DNA of 64,000 bases from Luzula sylvatica (Eukaryota > Streptophyta > Magnoliopsida > Poales > Juncaceae), in contig OX326956.1 in assembly GCA_946800325.1 (NCBI GenBank), positions 48,779,052 through 48,843,051 on the forward strand. Reading direction: 5' to 3'. The first letter of the stretch is position 1, and each line of letters begins with the position of its first letter. The notes beneath the pieces were generated by a model, which ran no database searches, was not told the origin of the DNA, and saw nothing but the letters and a program-made list of their open reading frames with translations. The translations under genes were made by a program, and so were the position numbers. Positions 1 through 10,083 of this stretch are shown here, piece after piece.

Positions 1-151
1 CCTTTGATAACGACGAGAGGTAATTATTGTTCCCCGCATCGACAAGCGAATCCCCAAATACATACGAAGCTCCGGTTCCTAAATCTCCTCTGCAAACCGA
101 ATATATCGAGCAAATCACCATTGCCAATAGAACCGATCGCGACGAGGCCAT
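1..151 (-). CDS. GDSL esterase/lipase, first exon (partial)
   Basis: Reading the minus strand from ATG at 151-149 gives 50 residues before the window edge. Residues 1-22 are a hydrophobic signal peptide (MASSRSVLLAMVICSIYSVC). They are followed by block I of plant GDSL lipases, VFGDSLVDAGNNNY at about 31-44, in which Ser35 of the GDS triplet is the expected nucleophile. Family members are secreted or cell-wall/vacuolar lipid hydrolases or acyltransferases; the substrate cannot be told from this exon. The remaining blocks (oxyanion Gly and Asn, the C-terminal Asp/His) lie outside the window. The longer open frame read here in another frame (218-24) is a shadow. A TATA-like run lies about 85 bases upstream. 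Confidence 0.85.
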   Translation of the reverse strand, partial: MASSRSVLLAMVICSIYSVCRGDLGTGASYVFGDSLVDAGNNNYLSSLSK

Positions 152-231
152 TATCAATTGATAAGTATAAGATTGGATATTTATTTTCTTTGAATTGGAA
201 CTGTAGGATGGAAATCAAGGGAGGAAATTAG

Positions 232-243
232 TTGTATAAATAA
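232..243 (-). promoter_or_regulatory. TATA-like element upstream of the GDSL lipase
   Basis: On the minus strand this reads TATTTATACAAC, 81-92 bases before the GDSL ATG. That is a reasonable place for a TATA box with a short leader. The call rests on position and composition only. Confidence 0.35.
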
Positions 244-942
244 GGTGGTCTTGGTTTGACAAGGAATGTTTTGGCATGAAAAAAGCAATATAAGATGTAG
301 ATGTGGTTGTGGTTGTGGTGGTTAAGCAAACTGGTACCATCTTCTCACTCAGAGTGGGCGGTATGTGTAACTTTCAGTACCGGTTTGGTATGATGATTTT
401 GAAGGAAATTAACTATGTTATTTCTGGTATGAAATTAAGCATTGTAATTTTGATAGTTTGATTATTTAATTATTTTGAGATATGGAATTTTTGTTTGAAC
501 ATATTTGAAATGTTAAATTATATAAATTGCTTTTTTTGTATTAGATTAATTATTAATCACGAAGGATAGTTTCAAATGGGTAAATTCATTTGATTAAAAT
601 AATTTCTTATTTGGGAGTAAACAAAATTCAAAATAATCGGAGGAAATTAATCCTGTATATCTCTTTGTATGTATGATTTGAGACCAAAACATTATAAAAT
701 ATGAGGGTCGTCTTCAATAAGATTAAAAAAGTTCATGATATTTGTAGTGGTGGATAGATTTGGTCTCCGACAATTATAAACTTAGCTCATCAAATTGGCG
801 TATTAGTTCGTAGTTGGAGGTAATAGTTTGGTGGGTTTTGTATTTTAACACAACATTATGTGGTGCCGGTTTTAGCATATATTACCATAATTGGTAAATT
901 TCTTATATTTGTATGTGGAGAATTTCTGCGCGTAATTTTGCG
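244..942. other. Intergenic, no recognised feature
   Basis: AT-rich DNA upstream of the minus-strand GDSL gene, presumably holding its promoter. No open frame with coding character and no clear repeat were seen. Confidence 0.5.
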
Positions 943-1435
943 TGGAAAAAAAATCGAAAAATAACTTGATTTTGAAAAATATTTCAAAATTAATCCGAAA
1001 TTGATTTAAAATTCGGTATCACCTGATTTTAAAGAGCCGGTAGGTTAATTAGCGCAAAACATCATTATTCAAAAGGTTAAATAACAGAGGGAAATCAACG
1101 AATTTATAAAACCTGTGGAATATTTTAATTCATTAATTTTAAGTGTTTCCAAACTTTAGCATCACATCTTTATATACTATTTAGCACGTTTAAGTAACAT
1201 GATAATTAACCCATATCATATAATTAACATTTATTTGAATTATTAATATATAAAATGGGATGATAAAATCCGAGAACACTTAAAAATCAATGAATTAAAG
1301 TATTCCACCGAGTTTTATAAATCCCGTGATTTCTCTCTTATTTGATTCACCGAATTTTTAAAATGAAGTGATACAGGATTTTAGAAATTAATTTTGAATT
1401 TTTTTTGAAAATCGGATTTTTTTTTTCAATTTTCT
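943..1435. repeat. Inverted-repeat element, copy A
   Basis: Two imperfect inverted arms of about 200 bases each face each other across a short centre. The left arm starts with a run like GGAAAAAAAATCGAAAAATA; the right arm ends with its degenerate complement near 1435. Inner arm segments around 1105-1150 and 1270-1325 also pair. The same sequence recurs as the arms of the larger element at 25446-26545, so this is a transposon family with long terminal inverted repeats, probably a Mutator-like MITE. No target duplication was identified. Confidence 0.6.
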
Positions 1436-1508
1436 TTCTGACACAGGATTACATTTCTAAATGCTCCTATTTATATTATATGATAAAAAAAAGTTTATAA
1501 AAATGTGG

Positions 1509-1947
1509 CGCTATTGCAAGAGCCAACATGGCTAAATTGAGAGCGATTTCAATTTTGTTTTATCAAATGACCGTTATACCCCTGTTAATGATGAATTGAA
1601 GATTGATATTTCTTATATTTATCTATTAGTATATCATTTTTCATAAATCATTCAAATAAAATCTTTCATATATAAAAAATATTTTTATTCTTAATTTTTT
1701 TCATCATAAAAAAATAATTAAATTGTAACATGTCATATATATTTAAATATGAAAATTAATATACATTGGTTAGATTTGATTTTTTCATAATATTAGGAAA
1801 AATATTTTTACATTATTCATGGAAGATATAAATAATATTATATAAGTATAATAAATATCAATCACCATAAATAGGGGGTATAGTGGTTATTTGATTAAAA
1901 AAATTGAAATCGCTCTCAATTTAGCCATGTTAGCTCTTGCAATAGCG
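1509..1947. mobile_element. MITE-like element with about 75-bp terminal inverted repeats
   Basis: The left end CGCTATTGCAAGAGC at 1509 is matched by GCTCTTGCAATAGCG ending at 1947. The similarity continues inward for about 75 bases, through the shared GGCTAAATTGAGAGCGATTT segment and ACCCC/GGGGT. The interior is AT-rich and non-coding. No convincing target duplication was found, so the superfamily is open. Confidence 0.65.
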
Positions 1948-2365
1948 TATAACTCAGTCCAAAAAAGTGGATCCTTTTTTGGATTTTTTTTGCAATAGTG
2001 GAGAAATATCTCTTATATGCTATAACTCAGTCCAAAAAAGGATCCGTTATAAATAGAGGCCTTTTATCATGTCCATGAGATTTGTCCACAATTCTCCTAT
2101 TCTAATTAATTCAATAATTAGTAATATCAATTAACGATTAATTCATAATTATTTATTTTTAAATATTTATAATTAATCATTAATTGATATGAACCTTAAT
2201 TACATATTAAATTTTTAATAATCATGAATTAATTATTAATCCACTTTGTTAATTGCGGAATTAATTAGTTTTGGGAAAATGAGGGGGAAATGGGGAGGAA
2301 TTGTTCTCCCTTTAAAGAGGGGATGTTTTTGAGCTCTCACATTGAGCCACCTCATCTTTGATTTT
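1948..2365. repeat. Short direct repeat in AT-rich spacer
   Basis: The motif TATAACTCAGTCCAAAAAAG occurs at about 1949 and again at about 2020, each followed by GGATCC. This looks like fragmented transposon-border sequence. Nothing coding is visible in the rest of the interval. Confidence 0.45.
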
Positions 2366-2369
2366 TCAT

Positions 2370-3110
2370 CACACATATTAATATTTATATAATTTCCATA
2401 TTTATTTTATGATTTGATTATATCCATTAATTTATATCATGTTTTACCCATTTAACCATTTAATAATTTATTTTATGATATTTATATCATGTTCTACCTT
2501 AATTATATTAATATTTATATCATGTTTTCATATTTATTTTATGATATCATATTTATTTTGTAATTAATATTTATATAATTTTCATATTTATTTTATGATT
2601 TTATTATATCATTAATTTATGTCATGTTTTACCCATTTAACCATTTAATAATTTATTTTATGATATTTATATCATGTTCTACCTTAATTATATTTATATT
2701 TATATCATGTTTTCATATTTATTTTATGATTTCATATTTATTTTGTGATTTGATATTCATTAATTTATATCATGATTTACATTTTATGATTTGATTATAT
2801 CCATTAATTTATATCATGTTTTACCCATTTACCCATTTAATAATTTATTTAATGATCTTTATATCATGTTCTACCTTAATTATATTAATATTTATATCAT
2901 GTTTTCATATTTATTTTGTGATTTGATATTCATTAATTTATATCATGCTTTACGCATTTAATATTTTTTTCATATTTGTTTTGTGATATTCATTAATTTA
3001 TTTTATGATATGATTTCATATTTATTTTGCGATTTCATTAATTTATATCATGCTTTACGCATTTAATAATTTTCATATTTTTGTGATATTCATTAATTTA
3101 TTTTGTGATA
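2370..3110. repeat. AT-rich tandem repeat, about 190-bp unit
   Basis: Variants of one unit recur. The marker TATATCATGTTTTACCC is seen near 2432, 2617 and 2808, with degenerate forms (CATGCTTTACGC) near 2941 and 3045. Spacing is about 185-192 bases and shortens at the right end. The array runs up to a Helitron 3' end and may be its body. Confidence 0.65.
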
Positions 3111-3238
3111 TTATATCAAATTACACATTTTATAATTTTCATAATGGTTTTATGATATTTTTTCTGTAAACATAACAAATAACAATTAATAAGTGAATAC
3201 ACAATGTTTTATCTAATACAAACAATTACATTAAAAAT

Positions 3239-3267
3239 CCGCAGCGAAGCGCGGACAAATTTCCTAG
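3239..3267 (+). mobile_element. Helitron 3' terminus
   Basis: A GC-rich hairpin (CCGCAGCGAAGCGCGG, 3239-3254) is followed after about 9 bases by CTAG at 3264-3267 and then T. This is the hallmark of a plant Helitron end: hairpin, then CTRR, inserted before T. The same layout ends elements at 10083 and 35088. The 5' TC end was not located; the tandem repeat at 2370-3110 may belong to the body. Confidence 0.7.
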
Positions 3268-3284
3268 TAGTATATAATTTCCCT

Positions 3285-3771
3285 CTATGTTGCGCGGATA
3301 CTTCAAAAAACGAACCGTACCCGTATCGGATACGTATCGGATACGGATACGCCACCGATACGGCACCGATACGTATCCGATACGCCACGTGGCATATCAG
3401 ACTATTTTAGTATATAAATTTGGACCGATACGTTTCCGATACGGCAGGATACGGTTCCGATACGGCTGACCTATTATTTTTTGTTTTTTTGTCCAATTTA
3501 AAAATACCTAATACTTTTACTATTCAATAGTATTTTACATCACATATTTTTTATTTTATTTATTCGTAAAATATCCAAATCGATATTACAACATCTTAAT
3601 TTTTATAATAATTTAATAAAATTATTTAAATATATATATTAACTATATTAAAATAATATTAAATAATATACATATATGGCGTATCGTATCCTAGAATTTT
3701 CAAAAAATGCCGTATCGCCGTATCCGTATCGTATCGGATACGATACTCGTACCCGTATCCGTGCAACATAG
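3285..3771. mobile_element. hAT-type MITE with 8-bp target duplication
   Basis: The 487-bp element starts CTATGTTGCGCGGATAC and ends GTATCCGTGCAACATAG. It is flanked on both sides by the identical octamer ATTTCCCT (3277-3284 and 3772-3779). Eight-base duplications are typical of hAT transposons. The arms are filled with iterated GATACG/CGTATC words, which give the element strong self-complementarity. The interior from about 3480 to 3680 is AT-rich and non-coding. A diverged relative lies at 61592-62064. It ends about 200 bases before the NUP93 start codon. Confidence 0.85.
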
Positions 3772-3902
3772 ATTTCCCTTATGTAGAGGGTCGGGTCTAA
3801 ATTTAACGGGTTATCGGAATTGCAAATTTGCTATCCGTATGTCTCAAAACCCAGAGCTGTAGAAATGTATTATTATTTTCCTCTTTTTTCCCTCCTCTCC
3901 CA

Positions 3903-3910
3903 AAACCCTA
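3903..3910 (+). promoter_or_regulatory. Telo-box-like motif upstream of NUP93
   Basis: AAACCCTA lies 59 bases before the NUP93 ATG, in a pyrimidine-rich stretch that looks like the 5' leader. Telo-boxes are common near starts of housekeeping plant genes. The motif is short and could be chance. Confidence 0.3.
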
Positions 3911-3968
3911 CCAATTGAAAGGCGAAAGACGAAAGAGCTATTTTGAACGACGAAAAGCTTCGCTACCA

Positions 3969-6900
3969 ATGGCGAACGATGTAGAGATGGGTGGTTGGTC
4001 GGAGCTGCTCCATTCGTCCACCAAGCTCGTAGAGCAACAAGCTTCCCCATCTACCCATTTTCCTCCTCTTCAGGTTTCTCTATGTTTTTTTTTATTTGTC
4101 TGTAATTTCTCTATTCGATCTCGATTCTGTATCATGTGTGGTGATTTTGATTTCTCTTTTCCTGTTTTGGGCTTGCTTTTTTCCGTGCAGAGAAGTCTAG
4201 ATCAGTTGGAAACGCTTTCTACTAAGCTCAAAGCCAAAACCCTACGTGCTGAAGCCCCTTCCCAGTCTATTTCCGCCACTAGGTTCATTCTATTTTCTCA
4301 AAGTTTAGGGTTTTTTTCGCTTTAAATTTTAGGGAATAAACTCTGGATGAGTTCAAATTGCTTGTTTTAATTTGTATAGCAATCAAAATTCATCCCCTTT
4401 AGTTCATACCGTGTATAAAAAAACCCGAAAAGAATTCAACTTTAGTTTATTAAGCTTCAATTTTTCAATTTCTTGACTCTGATTAGATTACTTGCGAGAG
4501 AAGGGATAAACGCAGAGCAGCTTGCTCGAGATCTCAAGTCCTTCGAGCTAAAGGTAATCAATTTCTCATCTCTAATAACACCAAATATAAAATTAACCAG
4601 CTAACAATGAAACCAAATCTTAATAAAATTTCATGATTTTTTTTTTCAATAGACGAGTTTCGAAGATGCTTCTCCTTCCGAAGCAACGTCAGTGGAGGAA
4701 TATCTTCAACAGGTAAAATTAATTTTATTTCGTAGAAAACTATACTTCAATTATTGATACATTTTATTGCTCTAATTATTGCGTAAATTTTCAGCTTCAT
4801 GAAATGACAATTGTTTCGTCAATCCAAGAAGCTCAAAAGGATAACCTTCGAAGCTTCAATAAACACATGTTACAAGTTATGGAGGTAATATTCGTATCCA
4901 TAAATTATATATATACTTTATATTATTTATTCTTGAAAAATCATTTTTTTTCTTCTTTTAAGGATGATTGGCAAAAAGAAAAGAGAGATTTCCTTCAGAG
5001 TCTAAGTCGAATATCTTCATTACCTCGCCGAAGCAGTAACATTGGAGGAAGTGCTTACGCAGCTCGTCCTGCGCTGATGTCATCGCCACATCAGCATTCA
5101 TCAGCCCCCTCCTCATTGGCTCTCGTGGCTGCTTCGTCAGAAAAGAGTATAACCGAAAAGAAAGCTCTCGTTTATGCCGAGGCTGTTCGAGACCTAAACG
5201 AGGCTCGATCTCGTAAATTACCCTTTAAGGTAATTTAATTATTATTTTATATATTTACTCAAATTATGTGTTTGATTATATTTTTTATTTTTGTTAGGTT
5301 GCTAGTGCATTTAGAGCCGCGTATGAGAGTTTGGGTGCTGACGTGGCAGTTGGAAAGTCTGTCACCATGCAAAAAATTTGGCACCTTGTCGAGGTATTTA
5401 ATTTTTTTTAGTTTTGTTTACTAGTAAATATTATATTATCGATTAATTCTTTTTTGTGTTTATTTTAGGCATTGGTATCTGAGAATTCAACACAGAGAAA
5501 TATATCGAGAAAAATGGCACTCGTAATCGGAGCAAGGAAGCATCTCGAATCTGGTCACGAGAAATATATCATGGATACAATTCAAGCACACGCTCAAATG
5601 GTTACTTTTTGCCTATTTATGCATTTAATATTCTTAGAATATAACTTATGTATATATTAAATTCATTTTTATTTGACTTAGGCTGCGCTAGGCGGTGCCG
5701 TTGGTGATTTGAATAAAATCCGCGCATTTCTTCGGGTATATATAATTATAATAATTTCTCCTTATTTATTTTTCTCAATAATTTTCATTATATACTTACA
5801 AAGGTTCGATTGAGAGATTACGGCGTCCTAGACTTCGACACCACCGAAATGCGTAGACAACCTCCTATCGACACCACATGGCAACAGGTCACCCCTTCTT
5901 TTATCATTCTATTCAATTTAATTTTACTTAATTAAATTTTATTAAATTCATCCAGATTTATTACTGTCTAAGAACCGGATACTACGACGAAGCCAAACGA
6001 ATCGCACAATCATCCCGTTCCTCCCACCAATTCGCCCCTCTGGTAATTAATGAATTAAAACAACTTAAAAAAGACGCAATTTCACGTGTACCCTTATAAA
6101 ACACCATAATTTCGTGGATACCCTTCGAATATCGTGGATACCCCTATAAACCCTTCAAATATCGTGGATACCCATAAAATATTAAAATCATTAAAATATC
6201 ACATATACCCAACTTTTTTATCTCATTAAAAATCATCAACATCATTCTTGTAAGTAATATATATCAATTACCTAATTTTAAAATTCTTTTTCTATGATTA
6301 TGAATAACTTTTGCTCTTAAATAATATTTAAAACCATACAAACAAATCAAATATTATCAAATCTATCCCATGATTTCCTTCCAAAGCTCATTAATGAAAT
6401 CATCATTTCTCAATATTTCAAGTAGCAATTATATTTATATAGGAGTAAAACAAGTAATATTTCGGACAAAAAAATTAACAAATTTTTAACTAAAATTCCA
6501 ATTCGGGGTATCCATGATATTTGAAGGGTTTATAGGTGTATTTATGAAATTTCATGCTTTTGAGGGGTACACGTGAAATTATGCCTTAAAAAAACATTTA
6601 TCTAATTATTTAACAGTTAATAGAGTGGATAACAACATCGGGAAACACATCGACGAACACGTCTCTCTCCGCCTCCGAAGAATGCGAAAAGCTCCTAAAA
6701 CTATCCGACCGATCCGGCCGCCCATCCTACGACAAGAAGAAACTCATCCTCCTCTCGATAATCTCCGGTTCGAAGCCGCTAACCGAACGCATCATCAAAG
6801 ACATTCCCAATCTCTTCACCACAATCGAAGACTTCCTCTGGTTCAAACTCTCCTCCATCCGGGACCCACACGTCAGAGGAGGCGTTTTCGTTCCCTACAC

Positions 6901-8284
6901 TCTGACCGACTTGCAGAATTACTTGAACAAGTTCGAGCCGGGTTATTATACGAAGAAGGGAAAGGATCCGCTTGTTTATCCGTACGTGTTGCTTTTGAGC
7001 GTGCAGTTTCTAGAAGCGGTTTTGTATTTGACGAAGGAAGGGGAGGACGGGTTCAGTATTGACGGGGTCCACTTGGCGATTGCTTTGGGGGATTCCGGGG
7101 CTCTTCTAGAAGGTTCCGGAAGCGGGAATAATTTTTCGGGGATTTTGATGGACGCGTCTGCGGAGGTGGCGGGGGTTGTTCGACAGTACGGCTCTGTTTA
7201 TTTGAGAAACGGTAATTTGGAGATGGCGTTGGAGTATTACGTGCAAGCGGCGGCTACGATGGGAGGAGGGGAGAGGGCGTTAATGGAGGCGTCCAGTGTG
7301 GACGAGCAAAGAAAGAGGAATTTAATGCTGAGGCAGCTCTTGACTGAGATTTTGTTGAGGGATGGTGGGATTAATCTTCTTCTCGGTTTCAGAGGAACTG
7401 GAGAGGAAGGCGAATTGAGAAAGTATTTAACCGATTTAAGGACTCGACAGTCGTTTTTGGTCGATGCTGCTCGTCAGTGCCAAGAATCTGGCTTGTATGA
7501 TAAGGTATTTAATTCGATCAAATTATCATATTTAATTTGCCCATCCGAATATTTAATTTGATTTTTTTTTTTTTGCAGTCGGTGGAGATACATAAAAGAG
7601 TGGGGGCATTCGGGTCAGCACTGGAGACGATAAACAAGTGTCTCTCTGACGCAATTTGTGCGTTGGCACGTGGCAAGCTCGACAGCGACACCCAAGCAAC
7701 GAGTCTAATTCGCTCCGGAGACGATATTCTAGAATCTTCTAGAAGCTTTCCCGAAGCCAGGTCCTCTATTCATTCACTTCCAATAATACATCACGAATAT
7801 TAAATTATTAATTATTGTTAAATGTGCAGTGTTCAAGACAAGGAGTTGATACTCGAACAACAAACAGTGTTGAGACAGCTCGAAGCGATTTATTTCGTGC
7901 ATAGATTAGCTAGAGGAGGGCAATACGTGGAGGCCTTGAGAGAGATAATAAAACTTAAGTTTCTCCCTCTAGATCCTCGATCCCCAAACGTGTCCAGTGA
8001 TGTCATCAAAAACCTTAGTCCTTATATTCAAGCTTGCGTGCCCGATTTAATTAGGGTTTGTTTGACGTGTCTGGAGAATGTTCGAGACAATGATGGGACT
8101 CTTCGCGCCCTTAAATCTAAGGTATTTATAATGCTTTAACTGGTAGGACTTTTTTTTATTGAATTTGATTTGATTTATTTGATTTTATTTGATTTGGTTT
8201 TTGTAGATTGCGAGTATAGTGGCGAATAGTACTAGTAGGAATTGGCCGCAAGATTTGTACGAGAAGTTTGCTCGGAGCATATGA
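3969..8284 (+). CDS. NUP93: Nuclear pore complex protein NUP93 (Nic96 family), 15 exons
   Basis: Exons: 3969-4073, 4191-4282, 4487-4553, 4653-4712, 4795-4884, 4963-5229, 5298-5393, 5469-5600, 5682-5735, 5804-5887, 5956-6042, 6617-7504, 7579-7760, 7830-8121, 8207-8284. All junctions are GT-AG and the frame is kept throughout, giving 857 residues, close to plant NUP93. The N-terminus (MANDVEMGGWSELLHSSTKL) precedes a helical region, then the mostly helical Nic96 domain, ending in NWPQDLYEKFARSI. NUP93 is a scaffold of the inner ring of the nuclear pore, binding NUP205/NUP188- and NUP155-class partners. Exon 12 is a single 888-base block; intron 11 is enlarged by a transposon. The start was chosen as the first in-frame ATG before the conserved N-terminus. 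Family assignment rests on recall. Confidence 0.88.
6073..6585. mobile_element. Terminal-inverted-repeat element in NUP93 intron 11
   Basis: The left end GACGCAATTTCACGTGTACCC and the right end GGGTACACGTGAAATTATGCC are inverted copies. Both are flanked by TTAAAAAA (6065-6072 and 6586-6593), an 8-bp target duplication. The arms contain iterated TCGTGGATACCC-type words. The element is non-coding. It makes up most of the 574-bp intron, leaving donor and acceptor intact. Confidence 0.75.
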
Positions 8285-9018
8285 TGTTTGTATTTTGTTA
8301 TATTTTCCTTTGCTGGAACAACTTTGAATTCATGACTTGTTTTTTCATTGTTGTCGAGAATTTTGTAATGTGAAATTATGATGTATGAACTAGGATATTT
8401 TCTTGTTTTTTAAATCAACACACTTTATAGTGTAGCAATTAACACATGCCACAATTAGTGAACCGTGGTATATAATTAACATTGATAATTCATGGATGTT
8501 AATTATATTTTACATGTTTATTTATGTGTTAAGTGTGTCGATGAGGGGATATAAAGGGTGTTGTTGAATTTTAGGTTCAGGACATAATTTCCCTAATTAG
8601 GAATGCAACAAAAAATATAAAAAAGTAATTTGTCTGAATTTTCAGGTCCATACACAGCAAGATTTGTGGTTGTTTTTGAAATAAAGGAAGATTTTTTCTA
8701 GAATAAATGCATTTTTGACCAGTCCATTTTCCAAGTTTGGGGGTTATGAATCATATACAACAATTGATAATTGTTGGGTTTGATTATTTTAATTTTTACT
8801 TTTTCTCTTGAAATAACGTGGCTTGAAGCTCACAATGAACAAAACTCATCAAATTCACATTTCTTGAAATACTTTATATCTAAATTCACAATGACCATTT
8901 GGTTTTTCCTAATTTTACATAATTCAAGCAAGAATATAATAGAACATGCAAAATTGCCACCAAAAATTTTCAAGACGAGAAAGAACAAGAAACGCTGGAA
9001 TGAATTATGGTACCATGA
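8285..9018. other. NUP93 3' flank, no recognised gene
   Basis: AT-rich DNA with the presumed NUP93 3' UTR at its left. Open frames here are short, lack coding bias and have no recognisable domain. Confidence 0.5.
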
Positions 9019-9027
9019 TAAATATAC

Positions 9028-9197
9028 GAGTAATGATACAGTCCGCGAATTATTACCCACGAATTTACCGCGAATGCCACGTGGCAGCAGATGATTGGCT
9101 GCAATAAAGTTGAGTAAAAGTTGCAGCCAATCATCTGCTGCCACGTGGCATTCGCGGTAAATTCGTGGGTAATAATTCGCGGACTGTATCATTACTC
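9028..9197. mobile_element. Perfect-palindrome fold-back MITE with 9-bp target duplication
   Basis: The element is two exactly complementary 77-base arms (9028-9104 and 9121-9197) around a 16-base spacer. It begins GAGTAATGATACAGTCCGCG and ends with the exact complement. The nonamer TAAATATAC flanks both sides (9019-9027 and 9198-9206). Nine-base duplications are characteristic of Mutator-like transposons. No arm mismatches were found, which suggests recent insertion or gene conversion between arms. The arms carry ACGTGGCA (G-box-like) and CCAATCA words. A transcript would fold into a long perfect hairpin. Confidence 0.9.
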
Positions 9198-9206
9198 TAA
9201 ATATAC

Positions 9207-9462
9207 CATGCACAAACTTTTTACCATAATCAATCATAGAAACTTCTTATCAGTTTGGTCCCAAAATGAAAACCTCAAGTACCAATTCGGAGTTGCAAAG
9301 GAAATTCAAATCTTCAAAGGAAATTCAAATCTGTACAAATCAAGTTTTACACAGTTCGAGTACCTTATTCATGGACATTTATTGCAGTAATCGCCGAACC
9401 AAATTATCTGTAATTACTCTCCTTTTTTTTTGTCAAATTTGTGTATGATTATAAAATTTGAA
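9207..9462. other. Spacer, no recognised feature
   Basis: Short tandem word AAGGAAATTCAAATC occurs twice near 9300. Nothing else is supported. Confidence 0.4.
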
Positions 9463-10083
9463 TCTCCCCTCCTATTAATTTTTGAATACTTGACATATGG
9501 TGAGGCCACGTCACAATTTTACTGTTCATCGACACTGTTCAACTCTTTTACTCTTTTACTGTTTATCGACATATGGTGAGGCCATTAATTTTTGAATACC
9601 TTATTCATGGACATTCATCCCGTTACTGTTCATTCAGCTACTGTTCATCCCGGTACTGTTCATTTTTTTTTTTTTTTTTTTGGAATTTTATTTTATTTGA
9701 CGTATGTCTTGTGTTCTAAATAAAATATTTGAATTTTTCATCGTATTAATAAATATAATTGACATATGTCTTGTGTTCTAAATAAAATATTTGAATTTTT
9801 CATCGTATTAATAAAAATAATTTGTATACTATAATTTTACTGTTAACAAAATACTATTCACACAAATACTTTTTGTTAGCCTGAGCTGGTATTATTATTT
9901 TTTTTGGCTTATTATAACAGTTTTGATTGGTACCAAGCTGCGTTTTTTTGTGTTTATTATAATATTTTTGATTCGTACCAATTCTAAATATATCAAATAA
10001 TATACAAAATTATTACTTTTGCTTATTATATTATTTCTTATCAAATAATATACCCCGCAGCGAAGCGCGGGATATTGTCCTAG
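9463..10083 (+). mobile_element. Non-autonomous Helitron (621 bp)
   Basis: The left end reads A|TCTCCCCTCCTATTAATTTT, followed by a GGTGAGGCCACGTCA segment often seen near plant Helitron 5' ends. The right end has the hairpin CCCCGCAGCGAAGCGCGGG (10053-10071), then CTAG at 10080-10083 and T. It is thus bounded A|TC...CTAG|T without target duplication, as expected. Internally a 69-base unit is duplicated (about 9700-9830), and TACTGTTCATCC-like words are iterated. No Rep/helicase coding is present, so it depended on another copy. Confidence 0.8.

Noticed and set aside
3204..3469. Tyr/Arg/Ile-rich repeat frames
   Set aside because: They are translations of the GATACG words of the hAT-type element.
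6625..7062. 145-codon frame as a separate gene
   Set aside because: It overlaps NUP93 exon 12 in another frame, while the NUP93 frame is open through all 888 bases and matches the family.
8771..9237. 107- and 135-codon frames on opposite strands
   Set aside because: They run through the palindromic element, are mutual shadows and show no coding character.
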